In this document: positions 35,021 to 44,089 of the stretch, piece by piece
How positions within the stretch are numbered: the stretch's first letter is position 1
Layout of the letters: each line of letters opens with the position of its first letter
Assembly (NCBI GenBank): GCA_964457335.1
Contig: CAYWGD010000033.1
Coordinates: 1-64,000, forward strand
Direction: 5' to 3'
Length of the DNA stretch: 64,000 nucleotides
DNA from: CAJBVW01 sp964457335
Lineage (GTDB): Bacteria > Myxococcota_A > UBA796 > SXON01
Position numbers and translations under genes: made by a program
Notes under the pieces: model-generated
What the model was told of the DNA's origin: nothing
What the model saw: only the letters and a program-made list of their open reading frames with translations
Databases searched by the model: none

Positions 35021-37997
35021 AGTACCTGCGGTTCAAAGCCTTGTACTCCTCGGGGACGTCCCCCTCCATCCCCTCGAGCAGCGCGCGGCGGTACTCCTCG
35101 GGCGTCTTGAACGCCTCCGGCGCCGGGAGCGCGATGTCCTCGCCGAGCACCTGGGAGCCGTCCCCCGAGCGGTCGCCGCCCTCGCCCTCCTGCTGCTCGC
35201 CCTGCTGCTCCTCGCCGTCGCCGCGGCCGCGCGCCTGGCTCGCCTGCTGCATCTGCCGCAGGTTCCGCGAGGCCTCGTCGAGCGCGTCCTGGGCCTGCCG
35301 GAAGGCCTCCTCCGCCGCGCGTTGGCCGCCCTCGGCGGGCATCGGCTGCCCGTCGCGCATGGCCTCGGCGGCGCGCCCCGCCTGCTCGGCGCCGCGCTTC
35401 GCGCCGTCCTGGAGCCCGGGGGCGTCCATCGGCAGGTTCTCCGCGACCTGGCCGGCGCGATCGGCTGTCTTCTGCGCGCGATCGGCGAGCTCCTGCTGCT
35501 GCTCCGCCATCTGCTGGAGCTCCTGCTGCAGCGCCGGCGACGTGTTCGCCTGCCGGTCCGCCATCTTCTCGAGCAGGTCCCGGATCTCGTCCACGTTCTT
35601 CTTCTGGGCGTCGACAACGCGCGACGCGAGCATCAGCGCCTCGGCCGAGCCGTGCTGGCGGCGCTGCGCCGCCGCGATGCGGTTCTGGAGCATGCCCAGC
35701 TCGCCGAACACCTGGTCGGAGCGCTGGAGCGCCGTCTGGAGGTCCCGCGCGCGCGCCGAGTCGTGGAGCCCGCCCGCGTCGGCCTTCACCTCGTCGAGCA
35801 GCGAGCCGCCGGACCACGCCGGCGCCTTGAGCGGATCGAGGCTCCCGTCGATGCGGCCGAGCTGCTCGACCACCGTGCCGGCGAGCTTCTCGACCTCCTC
35901 CCAGGCGCTCACCGCCTCGTCCATGTCCTGGCCGAACTGCTCGCGGGCCGCCTGGGTCCGCTCGCGCAGGGCGCGCTGGTCCGCCTCGAGCTTCTCGAGC
36001 TCCCCGCGCACCTGCTCCATCGCCTCCTGGAGCTCCTCGCCCTGCTGCTGGCGCTGCTGCTGCATGTCCGTGACCTGCTGCGCCATCTCGTCCATCGTGG
36101 CGGCGAGCCGGTCCATGAGCTCCTTCGCGTCGTCCATGCGGCCCTCGCGGATCGCCTTCCGGATCTCCTCCATCAGGCTCTGGACCTGCGAGCTCCGGTC
36201 GTTGACGAACTCGCGGAGGTTGCCCTCGTCGAGCTTGGCGGCCTCGCGCATGAGCTGCTGGTAGAGGCGCTCCAGCTGGTCGAGCCGGGCGAGCGCCGCG
36301 GCCTTGTCGAGCGAGGCGAAGTCCTCCTTCAGCTCGGTGGCCTCCTCGGCCACCTGCGTCACGAGCTCCTCCAGCGAGGCCAGCGCGGCGGCGCGCACCA
36401 CCTGGTCGAGCATCAGGACCGCGTTCTCCACGGTCGCGACGTTGGACTCCTGGAGCTGCACGAACGTCGCCGCGTCCTTCTCGGCGAGCCGCGCCCCGGA
36501 GATGCCGGCGGCGAAGGAGAGGAGCGCGCGGCGCTTCTCGTTCACCTGGCGGAGCACCGTGGCGTCGAACGTGGCGCTCTCCGCGCCGCCCCAGGCCTCC
36601 TGCACGAGCGCGTCGAAGCGCTCGTAGCGGGCGCCGGCGGCCTCGGCCCAACCCGGGCCGTCCGCGGCGACCATCACCGGGGGCGCCGGGTCGAGCAGGA
36701 AGTCCGCGAGCACGAGGACCAGGGCGTCCCGGAGGAGCTTGCGATAGCGCGCTTGTCGCTCCTCGCGGCCGCGCGGCCCCACCACCTCGATCTCGATCAC
36801 GCTCGAGTACCCGGCCTTGCTGCCCGAGATCTCGTCGTTGTCCCACGCGGCCACGCGCAGCCTCGCCACCGTGCCCGCCCGGAGCCCGAGCTCCTTCGGC
36901 GTGACCGCGAGGTCCCCCCCGACCTCCCGGGGCACGTCCGGCGGCGTGCGCAGCGGCACCTCGCGCTTCCGGCCGCCCTCGTCGACCTCGACGACGACCC
37001 GGGTGACCCCGAAGTCGTCGCGCGCGGCCCAGGGCAGCCGGAGGCGGTGGTCGAGCGCCGCGCTGAGCACGCGCTTGGGGCTCTGCACCGACACGTCCGG
37101 CGGGAGGTCGGGGTCGGGCACGATGCGGTAGTCGGGCGAGGGCAGCTCCCCGAAGACGAAGCGCCACACGCCGGCGCCTTCGACGGTGAAGGCCGTCCGG
37201 AGCCCGCGCCCGTCGACGATCTCGGCCGGCTCGGGCGCCCGCTCGTACACGACGAGCTGCGCGGACGGGTAGGTCTCCGCCGTGCGCGCCCGCACCTCGA
37301 CGCGCGTGCCCGGCGGCGCGTGCACCTCGCCGTTCGAGTTGGGCACCTCGACCGGCTCCCGGCCCGTGTAGGTCGGGTAGAGGTAGCGGAGCGTGATGTC
37401 GCCCACGAGCGCGCGGGGCCCGTCGGCCACCGGCAGCTCGGCCACCGGGGCCTCGACGGGCTTCGTGCGCAGCGCCGTCAGCGCGTCGATCGGCCCGCGG
37501 GGCAGGACGAGGCCCGCGATGGCGAGGAGCGCCAGCGCGGCGAGCGCGGTCAGCCCGAGGCGCTTGATCGGCTCGTTCGGGTGGACCGCCGCCGGCTGGA
37601 CCGAGTCGAGCACGCTCGCGGCCCGCGCCGCGAGCCGGGCGAGCAGCGCCGGGGAGCCCCGCGGGACCGCCTCCCGGTCGAGCACGGTCAGGAGCGCGCC
37701 GCCGAGCTCCGGCCGCAGCTGCTCCACCCGCAGGGCCTGCCGACGCGCGTCCCGCGCGTCGCGCACGCGCCGGAGCGGCCCGGCCCCGGCCACGATCCCG
37801 GCGACCACGAGCCCAAGGATCCACAGCGCCCCGAAGGCCTGCGTCGCGAGCTCCCAGCTGACGGCCGCGGCGAGCGCCGCCCACGCGAGGGACCACGCCG
37901 CGAGCGCAGCCAGGGCGGCCTGGGCGAGCAGGTGCCGCTGCTCCCGGCGGGAGAGCCCGCGGAGAGCTGCCTGGATTCGTGCGACGGATTCGGCCAC
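34998..37997 (-). CDS. DUF4175-like large coiled-coil membrane protein
   Basis: This is a 999-residue protein. The N-terminus has two pairs of membrane segments (about 25-75 and 145-170), then a beta-rich extracytoplasmic region (about 180-430). The long C-terminal half (about 450-980) is Glu/Gln/Arg-rich coiled coil, with Met-Gln repeats (MQQQRQQQGEELQEAMEQ) and a Gly/Asp/Glu-rich low-complexity stretch before the C-terminal EEYKALNRRYYEELVRQ. This is the organisation of DUF4175 proteins, which occur at the head of MoxR-DUF58 operons. GTG 37997 has AGGA upstream. It is the first gene of the operon, with a 23-nt overlap with the next. It could scaffold the ATPase complex at the envelope (inference). 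Confidence 0.85.
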   Translation of the reverse strand: MAESVARIQAALRGLSRREQRHLLAQAALAALAAWSLAWAALAAAVSWELATQAFGALWILGLVVAGIVAGAGPLRRVRDARDARRQALRVEQLRPELGGALLTVLDREAVPRGSPALLARLAARAASVLDSVQPAAVHPNEPIKRLGLTALAALALLAIAGLVLPRGPIDALTALRTKPVEAPVAELPVADGPRALVGDITLRYLYPTYTGREPVEVPNSNGEVHAPPGTRVEVRARTAETYPSAQLVVYERAPEPAEIVDGRGLRTAFTVEGAGVWRFVFGELPSPDYRIVPDPDLPPDVSVQSPKRVLSAALDHRLRLPWAARDDFGVTRVVVEVDEGGRKREVPLRTPPDVPREVGGDLAVTPKELGLRAGTVARLRVAAWDNDEISGSKAGYSSVIEIEVVGPRGREERQARYRKLLRDALVLVLADFLLDPAPPVMVAADGPGWAEAAGARYERFDALVQEAWGGAESATFDATVLRQVNEKRRALLSFAAGISGARLAEKDAATFVQLQESNVATVENAVLMLDQVVRAAALASLEELVTQVAEEATELKEDFASLDKAAALARLDQLERLYQQLMREAAKLDEGNLREFVNDRSSQVQSLMEEIRKAIREGRMDDAKELMDRLAATMDEMAQQVTDMQQQRQQQGEELQEAMEQVRGELEKLEADQRALRERTQAAREQFGQDMDEAVSAWEEVEKLAGTVVEQLGRIDGSLDPLKAPAWSGGSLLDEVKADAGGLHDSARARDLQTALQRSDQVFGELGMLQNRIAAAQRRQHGSAEALMLASRVVDAQKKNVDEIRDLLEKMADRQANTSPALQQELQQMAEQQQELADRAQKTADRAGQVAENLPMDAPGLQDGAKRGAEQAGRAAEAMRDGQPMPAEGGQRAAEEAFRQAQDALDEASRNLRQMQQASQARGRGDGEEQQGEQQEGEGGDRSGDGSQVLGEDIALPAPEAFKTPEEYRRALLEGMEGDVPEEYKALNRRYYEELVRQ

Positions 37998-38133
37998 GCG
38001 CTTCCTGGTTGAACCCCCGACCCCCGTGGGGTCGTCCTAGTTATGCCGAAACGGAGGAGAGGACAGGGGCGCCGCGGAAGACCCCGGGAGGCCCGTCGCG
38101 GCGCGTACGGCTCCGGAGCCCCCGGAAGCGCCC

Positions 38134-39546
38134 CTACGCCGCCGCCACCACCGGGATGTGGAGCGTGAAGACCGCCCCCCGTCCTGGTGTGCTGACCACG
38201 TCGATGCGCCCGCCGTGCTGCTCCAGGATCCGGTGTGACACCGCGAGGCCCAGCCCCGTTCCCTCTCCCGGTGGTCGCGTGGTGAAGAAGGGCTCGAAGA
38301 GGCGCGCGACGTGCTCGGGGGCGATGCCCTCCCCGTCGTCCGTACAGCTGAGCCGCACCTCGCCGCCGGCCTCCTCCGCGCCGAGCCGGATCGTGCGCGC
38401 CCCCGCGTCCGCCGCGTTGAGCAGCAGGTTCACGAGCACCTGGTGGAGCTTCCCGGGCTCGCCCCGCAGCCGGGGCTCGCCACGCACCGCCACCGTGATC
38501 TCGATCGCCTTGAAGGGCCCCTGGAGCTGCACCGTCCGGACCGCCTCCGTGAGGAGGTCGAGCACGTCGATCTCCACGACCTCGGGCTCCTCCTGCCGGG
38601 CGAAGTCCAGCATGCTCCGCAGGATGCGGTGCATCCGCTCCACCTCCACCTGGCAGCGCGCCACCACCTCGTCCGCCCCCTCCGCCCCGCCGAGCGCGAG
38701 GATCTCCACGTAGCCACGGACCGCCGTGAGCGGGTTCCCGAGCTCGTGCGCGAGCCCCGCCGCCAGCCGGCCCACGCTGGCGAGCTTCTCGCTGCGGAGC
38801 AGCGCGTCCTGCGTGCGCCTGAGCTCGACGTTGGCCGCCGCGAGCCGCTGGAGCTGCTCGGCCGTGCGCGCGCGGTAGTCCGCGAGCGCCGACGACATCG
38901 TGTTCAGCGCGGCGGCGAGCTCCGCGATCTCCGCCGGCGCCTCCTCGCTCACCTGGAGCCCGAGCTCCCCGGCCGCGATCCGGCGCGTGCCGTCGCGCAT
39001 CTGCTCGATGGGGCGCAGCAGGCTCTTCCGGAAGAGCCCGAGCCCGAAGACGACGATCAGGACCGCCGAGAAGACCGCGTGCGCACCGATGACCGCCCAC
39101 GCGGGTGACGCCGTGGCGGTGTGGGGCAGGCTCAGCCGGAGCACCGCGGCCGGGGGCCCGGGCGTCCCGACCGGCGCGATCACCTCCACCTCTCCGTCCC
39201 CCTCGCCCACCGAGGCCTCGCGGGAGAAGAACGCCGCGCGGACCTCGGGCGCCGCGGGCAGGTTCTCGCCGGCCAGCACCTCGCCGGAGGAGGCGTAGAG
39301 CGTGAGCTCCCGCGTCCCCGCCCGCCGATGCGCGTCGATCACCCGCTTCCAGCCGTCGGGCCCGACCGCCGCGAGCTCGTCCGAGAGCACGTCGGCCGTG
39401 CTCACCGCGAGGTCGGTCGCCGCGTCGTGGAGCACCCGCCGCGTGACCAGGAAGAACACGCCGGCGTCCAGGACCGAGACGGCCACCGTGAGGAGCGCGA
39501 GGTTGAGCCCGATCGCGGCCCAGAGGCCGGGGCGGCGGCGCGACAT
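38134..39546 (-). CDS. Sensor histidine kinase
   Basis: This 470-residue kinase is membrane-bound: helix about 10-35, periplasmic sensor about 36-148, helix about 149-172, and HAMP about 173-225. The dimerisation helix carries phospho-acceptor His267 in AGLAHELGNPLTAVRGY. The ATPase domain has the N-box (Asn373, Asn377), G1 DDGEGIA (403-409) and G2 GTGLGLA (429-435). It is closest to NtrB/ZraS-type kinases in layout. No response regulator is adjacent. It follows lexA by 24 nt but has its own TACCAT box exactly 6 nt before the ATG and no ribosome site, suggesting a separate leaderless transcript. Confidence 0.93.
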   Translation of the reverse strand: MSRRRPGLWAAIGLNLALLTVAVSVLDAGVFFLVTRRVLHDAATDLAVSTADVLSDELAAVGPDGWKRVIDAHRRAGTRELTLYASSGEVLAGENLPAAPEVRAAFFSREASVGEGDGEVEVIAPVGTPGPPAAVLRLSLPHTATASPAWAVIGAHAVFSAVLIVVFGLGLFRKSLLRPIEQMRDGTRRIAAGELGLQVSEEAPAEIAELAAALNTMSSALADYRARTAEQLQRLAAANVELRRTQDALLRSEKLASVGRLAAGLAHELGNPLTAVRGYVEILALGGAEGADEVVARCQVEVERMHRILRSMLDFARQEEPEVVEIDVLDLLTEAVRTVQLQGPFKAIEITVAVRGEPRLRGEPGKLHQVLVNLLLNAADAGARTIRLGAEEAGGEVRLSCTDDGEGIAPEHVARLFEPFFTTRPPGEGTGLGLAVSHRILEQHGGRIDVVSTPGRGAVFTLHIPVVAAA

Positions 39547-39552
39547 GGGACG

Positions 39553-39558
39553 ATGGTA
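39553..39558 (-). promoter_or_regulatory. Minus-10-like TANNNT box 6 nt before the kinase ATG
   Basis: On the minus strand TACCAT, then six bases, then ATG 39546. There is no Shine-Dalgarno. It matches the spacing seen at lexA, the giant surface protein and the 58616 gene. No convincing -35 was found. Confidence 0.45.
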
Positions 39559-39570
39559 GTCGAGTGGCCG

Positions 39571-40206
<636 letters not shown>

Positions 40207-40212
40207 GCTGCC

Positions 40213-40241
40213 AACGTACTGAACGCATGTGCGGCTGTCAA
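40213..40241 (-). promoter_or_regulatory. lexA promoter with an embedded LexA box
   Basis: On the minus strand TTGACA (40236-40241), a 17-bp spacer, and TACGTT (40213-40218). The predicted start is at or next to the ATG at 40206. Between the boxes lies CCGCACATGCGTTCAGT (40218-40234). It matches 15 of 17 positions of the Myxococcus xanthus LexA consensus as I recall it (CTRHAMRYBYGTTCAGS), including the full GTTCAG core. Confidence 0.75.
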
Positions 40242-40255
40242 GGGGTTCAGGCCGT

Positions 40256-42607
40256 CTATTCGGCCCGTGCCGCCTCCCCGCAGACCTCCCCGTTCAACGT
40301 CCCGCAGTCCAGCCGGAGCCGCCCCTCGCCGCCGTCGCCACCCGGCCGGGTGACCGCGTCGTAGCCCGCGCCTCCGGCGGCCACGACCGCGCCGTCCGCG
40401 AGCTCGAGCGTCTCGCCGACGATCCACACCGTCCCGCCCGCGCCGCCGCCCGCGCCGTAGGTGTAGGAGCCGGCGGCCCAGCCCGCCCCGTCCCCTCCGC
40501 GCGCCGAGAGCGCCCCGGCGCCCTCCGCCACGAGCACCCGCGCCTCGACGAACAGGACGCCGCCCCCCGCGCCACCCGGCCCCGCGCCGGCCCCGAGGTT
40601 CACGACGCCGCCGCCGCCCGACCCGAAGTACAACCCCGCGCCGTCCCCGTAGGTGGCGCCCGCCGCCGGCGCCGTCGCGACGCCGTTCCACGAGGCGCCG
40701 GCCGTCGCGCCGCCCGCGTGCTCGCCCCCGCCGCCGCCCACGTTGCATCCCCCGCCGCCGACGTTGGCCCCCGCGGCGCCGTTCGACTCGTTGTACCCGG
40801 CGCCGCTCGCCGCCCCGCCGATCCCGACGCCGCCGACGCTCTCGCCCTGGAAGCCGTCCACGTTGTAGCTCGGCCCGGTGGCCCCGCCGGCGTACCCGAG
40901 GCCCGCGGCCGACACCGCCCCGCCGTCCTCGATCGCCAGCGTCCCGGCGACCCGCATCGCCAGCACGCCGCCCGTCTCGCCGTTCCACGCCCCGGCCGTG
41001 AGCCTGCCCCCGGCGCGCACGACCACGTCGCCGTAGCGCGGCACGCGCTGGACGATCACCTTCGCGCCATCCGCCCCGAGGTCGGGCGCCGTGTCGAGCA
41101 CGAGCGCGACCGGCTCCACCGCCGTCACCACGCCGAAGGTGTACCGCCCGACCGCGCCGTGGTCCGCGGCCGTGCCCTGCGCGACCAGCACGAGCACCTC
41201 GTCCCCGACCGCGATCCCCTCGGGCGCCTCGATCAGCTCGACCCGCGCGCCCTCGATCCCGGCCACCGGGTAGGAGACCACGTCGGGCCACGCGCGGTCG
41301 CACGACCCGTTGGTCGACAAGTCACCGAGCCCGTCCACGTCGAGGTTCCCGCCCTCCCCCAGGCACTCGGCCGGCAGGTAGGGCTCCAGCTCGGCGCGCC
41401 GCCCGCTCAACCAGTCCCGGATGCACGCGACGTGCGTATGGAAGGCGTCCGCCGACAACGCCCCGTCGGCCTCCACGTACGGCGCCAGCAGCGCCTCCCA
41501 GGCGTCGATCCGCGCGAGAACGTCGGAGCCTTCGAGCGCGTCGACCGCGCGCCCCATCGCCGCGTACAGGTCCGCGGCGCACGCCTCGTCGGCCCAGCAC
41601 CGCCGGGCCAGGAGCCCGCCGGAAAAGTCGCCGGGCACGCGCCCCGACGTGCCGCACGAGCCCGGGACGTACCGCGCGGACCCGAACGCCGAGTTCATCG
41701 AGGCCGGGAGCAGCGACCACCGCTCCGCCTCGGGGCGGTGGTACAGGTACACGTTCCCCATGTAGCCGGCGTAGTGATCGTGGGCGTCGAGCACGATCTC
41801 CATCGCCATGTGCCCGGCCACGTCGTCCCAGTCGACCGCCTCGCCGATGGCCGCGTACCACTCCCCGTCGGGCGTGTCCGTCGCGACGGCGCAGAGCGCC
41901 TCCAGGTCCGCGCGCTCGTCGGTCCCCACCTCGTCCCGCTCCCAGCAGTCGCAGCGCGGCGCGCCGCCGTCGTCGAGGTCGCAGGGCCACATCTCCGACG
42001 ACGACTCGTACACGCTCCCGTCGGCGTCGTCGGGCCACCACCGCTCGACGAGAACGTCGTCCTTCTTCTCGACGAGCGTGTAGAGCCCGTAGTCCTGCCC
42101 GTTCAGCGTCAGCCAGCCGAAGCCCGTGCGGCTCGCGGGCAGGCCGGCCGCCCGGAACACGCGGTAGGCGACGGCCTCGGACATCGCGGCCGGGTCCTCC
42201 GCCTCGTTCACGAGGTCCACCGCCTCGAGCCCGTCGTAGCGCTGCCCGTCCACGTAGTGGTCGAAGCTCACGCGCAGGTTCGGCTTCCCGGTCAGCGGCT
42301 GGAACGACGTGTAGCCCTTGAGCCGCACGCCCACGACCAGCGAGCGCTCCCCGTCCGAGAACGTCGCCGCGACGTACTCCGTCGGCGCCGCGAGCAGCGC
42401 CGCCCACGCCGCGTCGTCCAGCGTCAGCGCGAGCGCGTGCACCACGTCGTCGACGAACAGCGCGCCGCCGGGCGCGTCGCCGGGCGCCTCCTCGATCGTC
42501 TCCGGCTCCCCGACCGGCTCGGGTTCCTCCCCTTCCACCGGCGCACCCCCCCCGCCGACGGGGGCCGACGTACACGCGACGAGGAGCAGCAGGACGAGGT
42601 TCACCAC
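40256..42607 (-). CDS. CotH-kinase-like lipoprotein with a glycine-rich C-terminal domain
   Basis: This is a 783-residue protein with a lipobox (LLLLVAC then TSAPV) followed by a Pro/Glu linker. Residues about 60-420 resemble the CotH kinase domain: LKGYTSFQPLTGKPNLRVSF, a LVNEAEDPAAMSEAVAYRVF helix, YGLYTLVEKKDD and NVYLYHRP. The C-terminal half is beta-helix-like with very Gly-rich loops (GGGGCNVGGGGGEHAGG), and may be a surface adhesin. Two GTG starts (42607, 42604) lie behind GGGAGG; the second has the better spacing. It is divergent from the secreted protein at 42732. CotH proteins phosphorylate coat proteins in Bacillus; a kinase role here is not shown. Confidence 0.8.
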   Translation of the reverse strand: MVNLVLLLLVACTSAPVGGGGAPVEGEEPEPVGEPETIEEAPGDAPGGALFVDDVVHALALTLDDAAWAALLAAPTEYVAATFSDGERSLVVGVRLKGYTSFQPLTGKPNLRVSFDHYVDGQRYDGLEAVDLVNEAEDPAAMSEAVAYRVFRAAGLPASRTGFGWLTLNGQDYGLYTLVEKKDDVLVERWWPDDADGSVYESSSEMWPCDLDDGGAPRCDCWERDEVGTDERADLEALCAVATDTPDGEWYAAIGEAVDWDDVAGHMAMEIVLDAHDHYAGYMGNVYLYHRPEAERWSLLPASMNSAFGSARYVPGSCGTSGRVPGDFSGGLLARRCWADEACAADLYAAMGRAVDALEGSDVLARIDAWEALLAPYVEADGALSADAFHTHVACIRDWLSGRRAELEPYLPAECLGEGGNLDVDGLGDLSTNGSCDRAWPDVVSYPVAGIEGARVELIEAPEGIAVGDEVLVLVAQGTAADHGAVGRYTFGVVTAVEPVALVLDTAPDLGADGAKVIVQRVPRYGDVVVRAGGRLTAGAWNGETGGVLAMRVAGTLAIEDGGAVSAAGLGYAGGATGPSYNVDGFQGESVGGVGIGGAASGAGYNESNGAAGANVGGGGCNVGGGGGEHAGGATAGASWNGVATAPAAGATYGDGAGLYFGSGGGGVVNLGAGAGPGGAGGGVLFVEARVLVAEGAGALSARGGDGAGWAAGSYTYGAGGGAGGTVWIVGETLELADGAVVAAGGAGYDAVTRPGGDGGEGRLRLDCGTLNGEVCGEAARAE

Positions 42608-42697
42608 CCCTCCCTACCTCAGCGGGCGCGCGCGATACGCCCGCTCGGCGAAAAACTTCGAGCGCGAATGGCGCCCCGACGGGCCGCGTCTCGTAGC

Positions 42698-42722
42698 CGT
42701 GCAGACAGAGTCCCCCTGCACG
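42698..42722. promoter_or_regulatory. 7-bp inverted repeat next to the ribosome-binding site
   Basis: CGTGCAG (42698-42704) pairs with CTGCACG (42716-42722), and the GGAGAG ribosome site follows directly before ATG 42732. It may form a leader hairpin or an operator half-site pair. Confidence 0.35.
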
Positions 42723-42731
42723 GAGAGACGC

Positions 42732-43853
42732 ATGAAGACGAGGCTCCTCCACCTGCTGCTCGCCGCCCTCGCGGCGCTCGCCGCGGTCACGCCGCGCGAC
42801 GCCTGGGCGCGGCACCCCCACGGCCCCCCTCCCGGGCGGGTCGTCGTGTACAACCAGTCCGGCGGTACGGTGACCGTCACGCTCTCCGGCCAACCCGGCC
42901 GCACGCTCCCCGCCTGGCAGACCGCCGAGCTGGTCGCGTACCCCGGCGAGACGATGCTCCGCGCCACCTACTTCCAGTTCGGCGCGGAGCAGGTGCTCGA
43001 GTCCGAGCGGGTCTACGTCGTGCCCGGCCGCACCAGCTCGGTGACGCTCGCCCCCGAGCGCACCGCGCGGGTGCTCGTCACCAACGACAGCCCGTTCTAC
43101 GCGCAGCTGTTCGTCGACGGCCGGCCCGGCGCGAAGTTCACCCCCGGCGAGGCGCGCGTCGTCTCGCTGACCGTGGGCCGCGCCGACCTGGAGCTCGTCG
43201 CCGACGGCCGCCCCCTCGGCCGCGCCACGATGAGCCTCCGCGCCTTCGAGGAGCCGCGCTGGACCGTCAGCCCGCCCCGCCTCGGCGACCTCGTCGTCCG
43301 CAACCCGCTCCCCATCCCGATCCAGCTCGTCTGCGACAAGGGCCTCGTGCGGAACGTCGCGCCCTACGGCTCGACCACCTACACGGGCCTCCCCGCCGGC
43401 GGCTTCCGCCTCACCGCCCGCCGCGTCACCGGCGAGTTCATCGACAGCGAGACCGCGGCCATCCGCGCCGGCACCACTACCGGCTGGAGCGTCGACGCCC
43501 CCCGCACCGGCTTCGTGTCGCTCGACAGCGACCACTGGCTCGGCGTCGAGGTGCGGCTGGACGGCAAGCGCATGGTGAGCCTCGCCCCCGACGCGGTCCA
43601 CAAGCTCGAGGCGAAGGTCGGCTGGCACGAGCTCACCGTGATCGACGACCGCGGCCGCGTGGTCCTCTCCACCTGGGTCGAGTTCGAGCCCTACGAGGTG
43701 AACCGCGTGTCCTTCGGCGTCCCGAGCCACACCCCGGCCCGCGACCACCACTCGGACCGCCGCGATCGGGACCAGGACCGGGACCACGACCACGGCCACG
43801 ACCACGACGACCACGTGGTGGCCGAGGCGGGCGAGAGCTGCGGGATGCGCTGA
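42732..43853 (+). CDS. Secreted beta-rich repeat protein with an Asp/His-rich tail
   Basis: This is a 373-residue protein with a signal peptide (LHLLLAALAALAAVTPRDAWA). The mature part holds repeated beta-sandwich-like units that look like PEGA/surface modules (VTVTLSGQPGRTLPAWQTA; LFVDGRPGAKFTPGEARVV; LVCDKGLVRNVAPYGSTTY; VRLDGKRMVSLAPDAVHKL), each a small strand-turn pattern of about 60-70 residues. The last 40 residues are Asp/His/Arg-rich (DHHSDRRDRDQDRDHDHGHD), a likely metal-binding tail. ATG 42732 has GGAGAG upstream. A strong terminator follows. The family is not firmly recognised. Confidence 0.78.
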   Translation: MKTRLLHLLLAALAALAAVTPRDAWARHPHGPPPGRVVVYNQSGGTVTVTLSGQPGRTLPAWQTAELVAYPGETMLRATYFQFGAEQVLESERVYVVPGRTSSVTLAPERTARVLVTNDSPFYAQLFVDGRPGAKFTPGEARVVSLTVGRADLELVADGRPLGRATMSLRAFEEPRWTVSPPRLGDLVVRNPLPIPIQLVCDKGLVRNVAPYGSTTYTGLPAGGFRLTARRVTGEFIDSETAAIRAGTTTGWSVDAPRTGFVSLDSDHWLGVEVRLDGKRMVSLAPDAVHKLEAKVGWHELTVIDDRGRVVLSTWVEFEPYEVNRVSFGVPSHTPARDHHSDRRDRDQDRDHDHGHDHDDHVVAEAGESCGMR

Positions 43854-43870
43854 CCGCCCCGTGACGAGCC

Positions 43871-43904
43871 GAGCCGCGCTCCCAGGCGCGGCTCGCGCTT
43901 TTTT
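43871..43904 (+). terminator. Rho-independent terminator
   Basis: GAGCCGCGC (43871-43879) pairs perfectly with GCGCGGCTC (43886-43894) around a 6-nt loop, and a T6 tract at 43899-43904 follows. This is the clearest intrinsic terminator in the window. It ends the gene at 42732-43853. Confidence 0.9.
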
Positions 43905-43925
43905 GGCGGGAGCTCACGGGCGCGT

Positions 43926-44006
43926 CCCCCGGCGAAGACGCCGGGGGTCGGCCCCCTCCGGGGTCGGCCCCGAGGGCCTCCGTCGGCCGCCCGCGCGGCG
44001 GCCGAC
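43926..44006. repeat. Cluster of two very stable hairpins between convergent genes
   Basis: CCCCCGGCG (43926-43934) and CGCCGGGGG (43939-43947) form a 9-bp stem with an AAGA loop. GTCGGCCGCC (43982-43991) and GGCGGCCGAC (43997-44006) form a perfect 10-bp stem with a 5-nt loop. Between them lie direct repeats of GGGGTCGGCCCC. They sit between the terminator of the upstream gene and the stop of the transporter (44090) and so resemble a REP/BIME-like or bidirectional end signal. Confidence 0.55.
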
Positions 44007-44089
44007 CGCGGCGGGCCGCCCAGCCTCACCCGGCCTCCGGCCCCGGGCTCCACCGCGCCCGCCGCGCCCTCCGGTCGCCTCGCGCGGCG

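Noticed and set aside
38018..38034. CGACCCC-CGT-GGGGTCG hairpin upstream of the DUF4175 gene
   Set aside because: A 7-bp stem with a 3-nt loop in G/C-rich DNA and no U-tract is likely by chance.
38134..39546. Two-component system with lexA as the response regulator
   Set aside because: LexA has a helix-turn-helix and S24 peptidase domain, with no receiver domain; the pairing is only positional.
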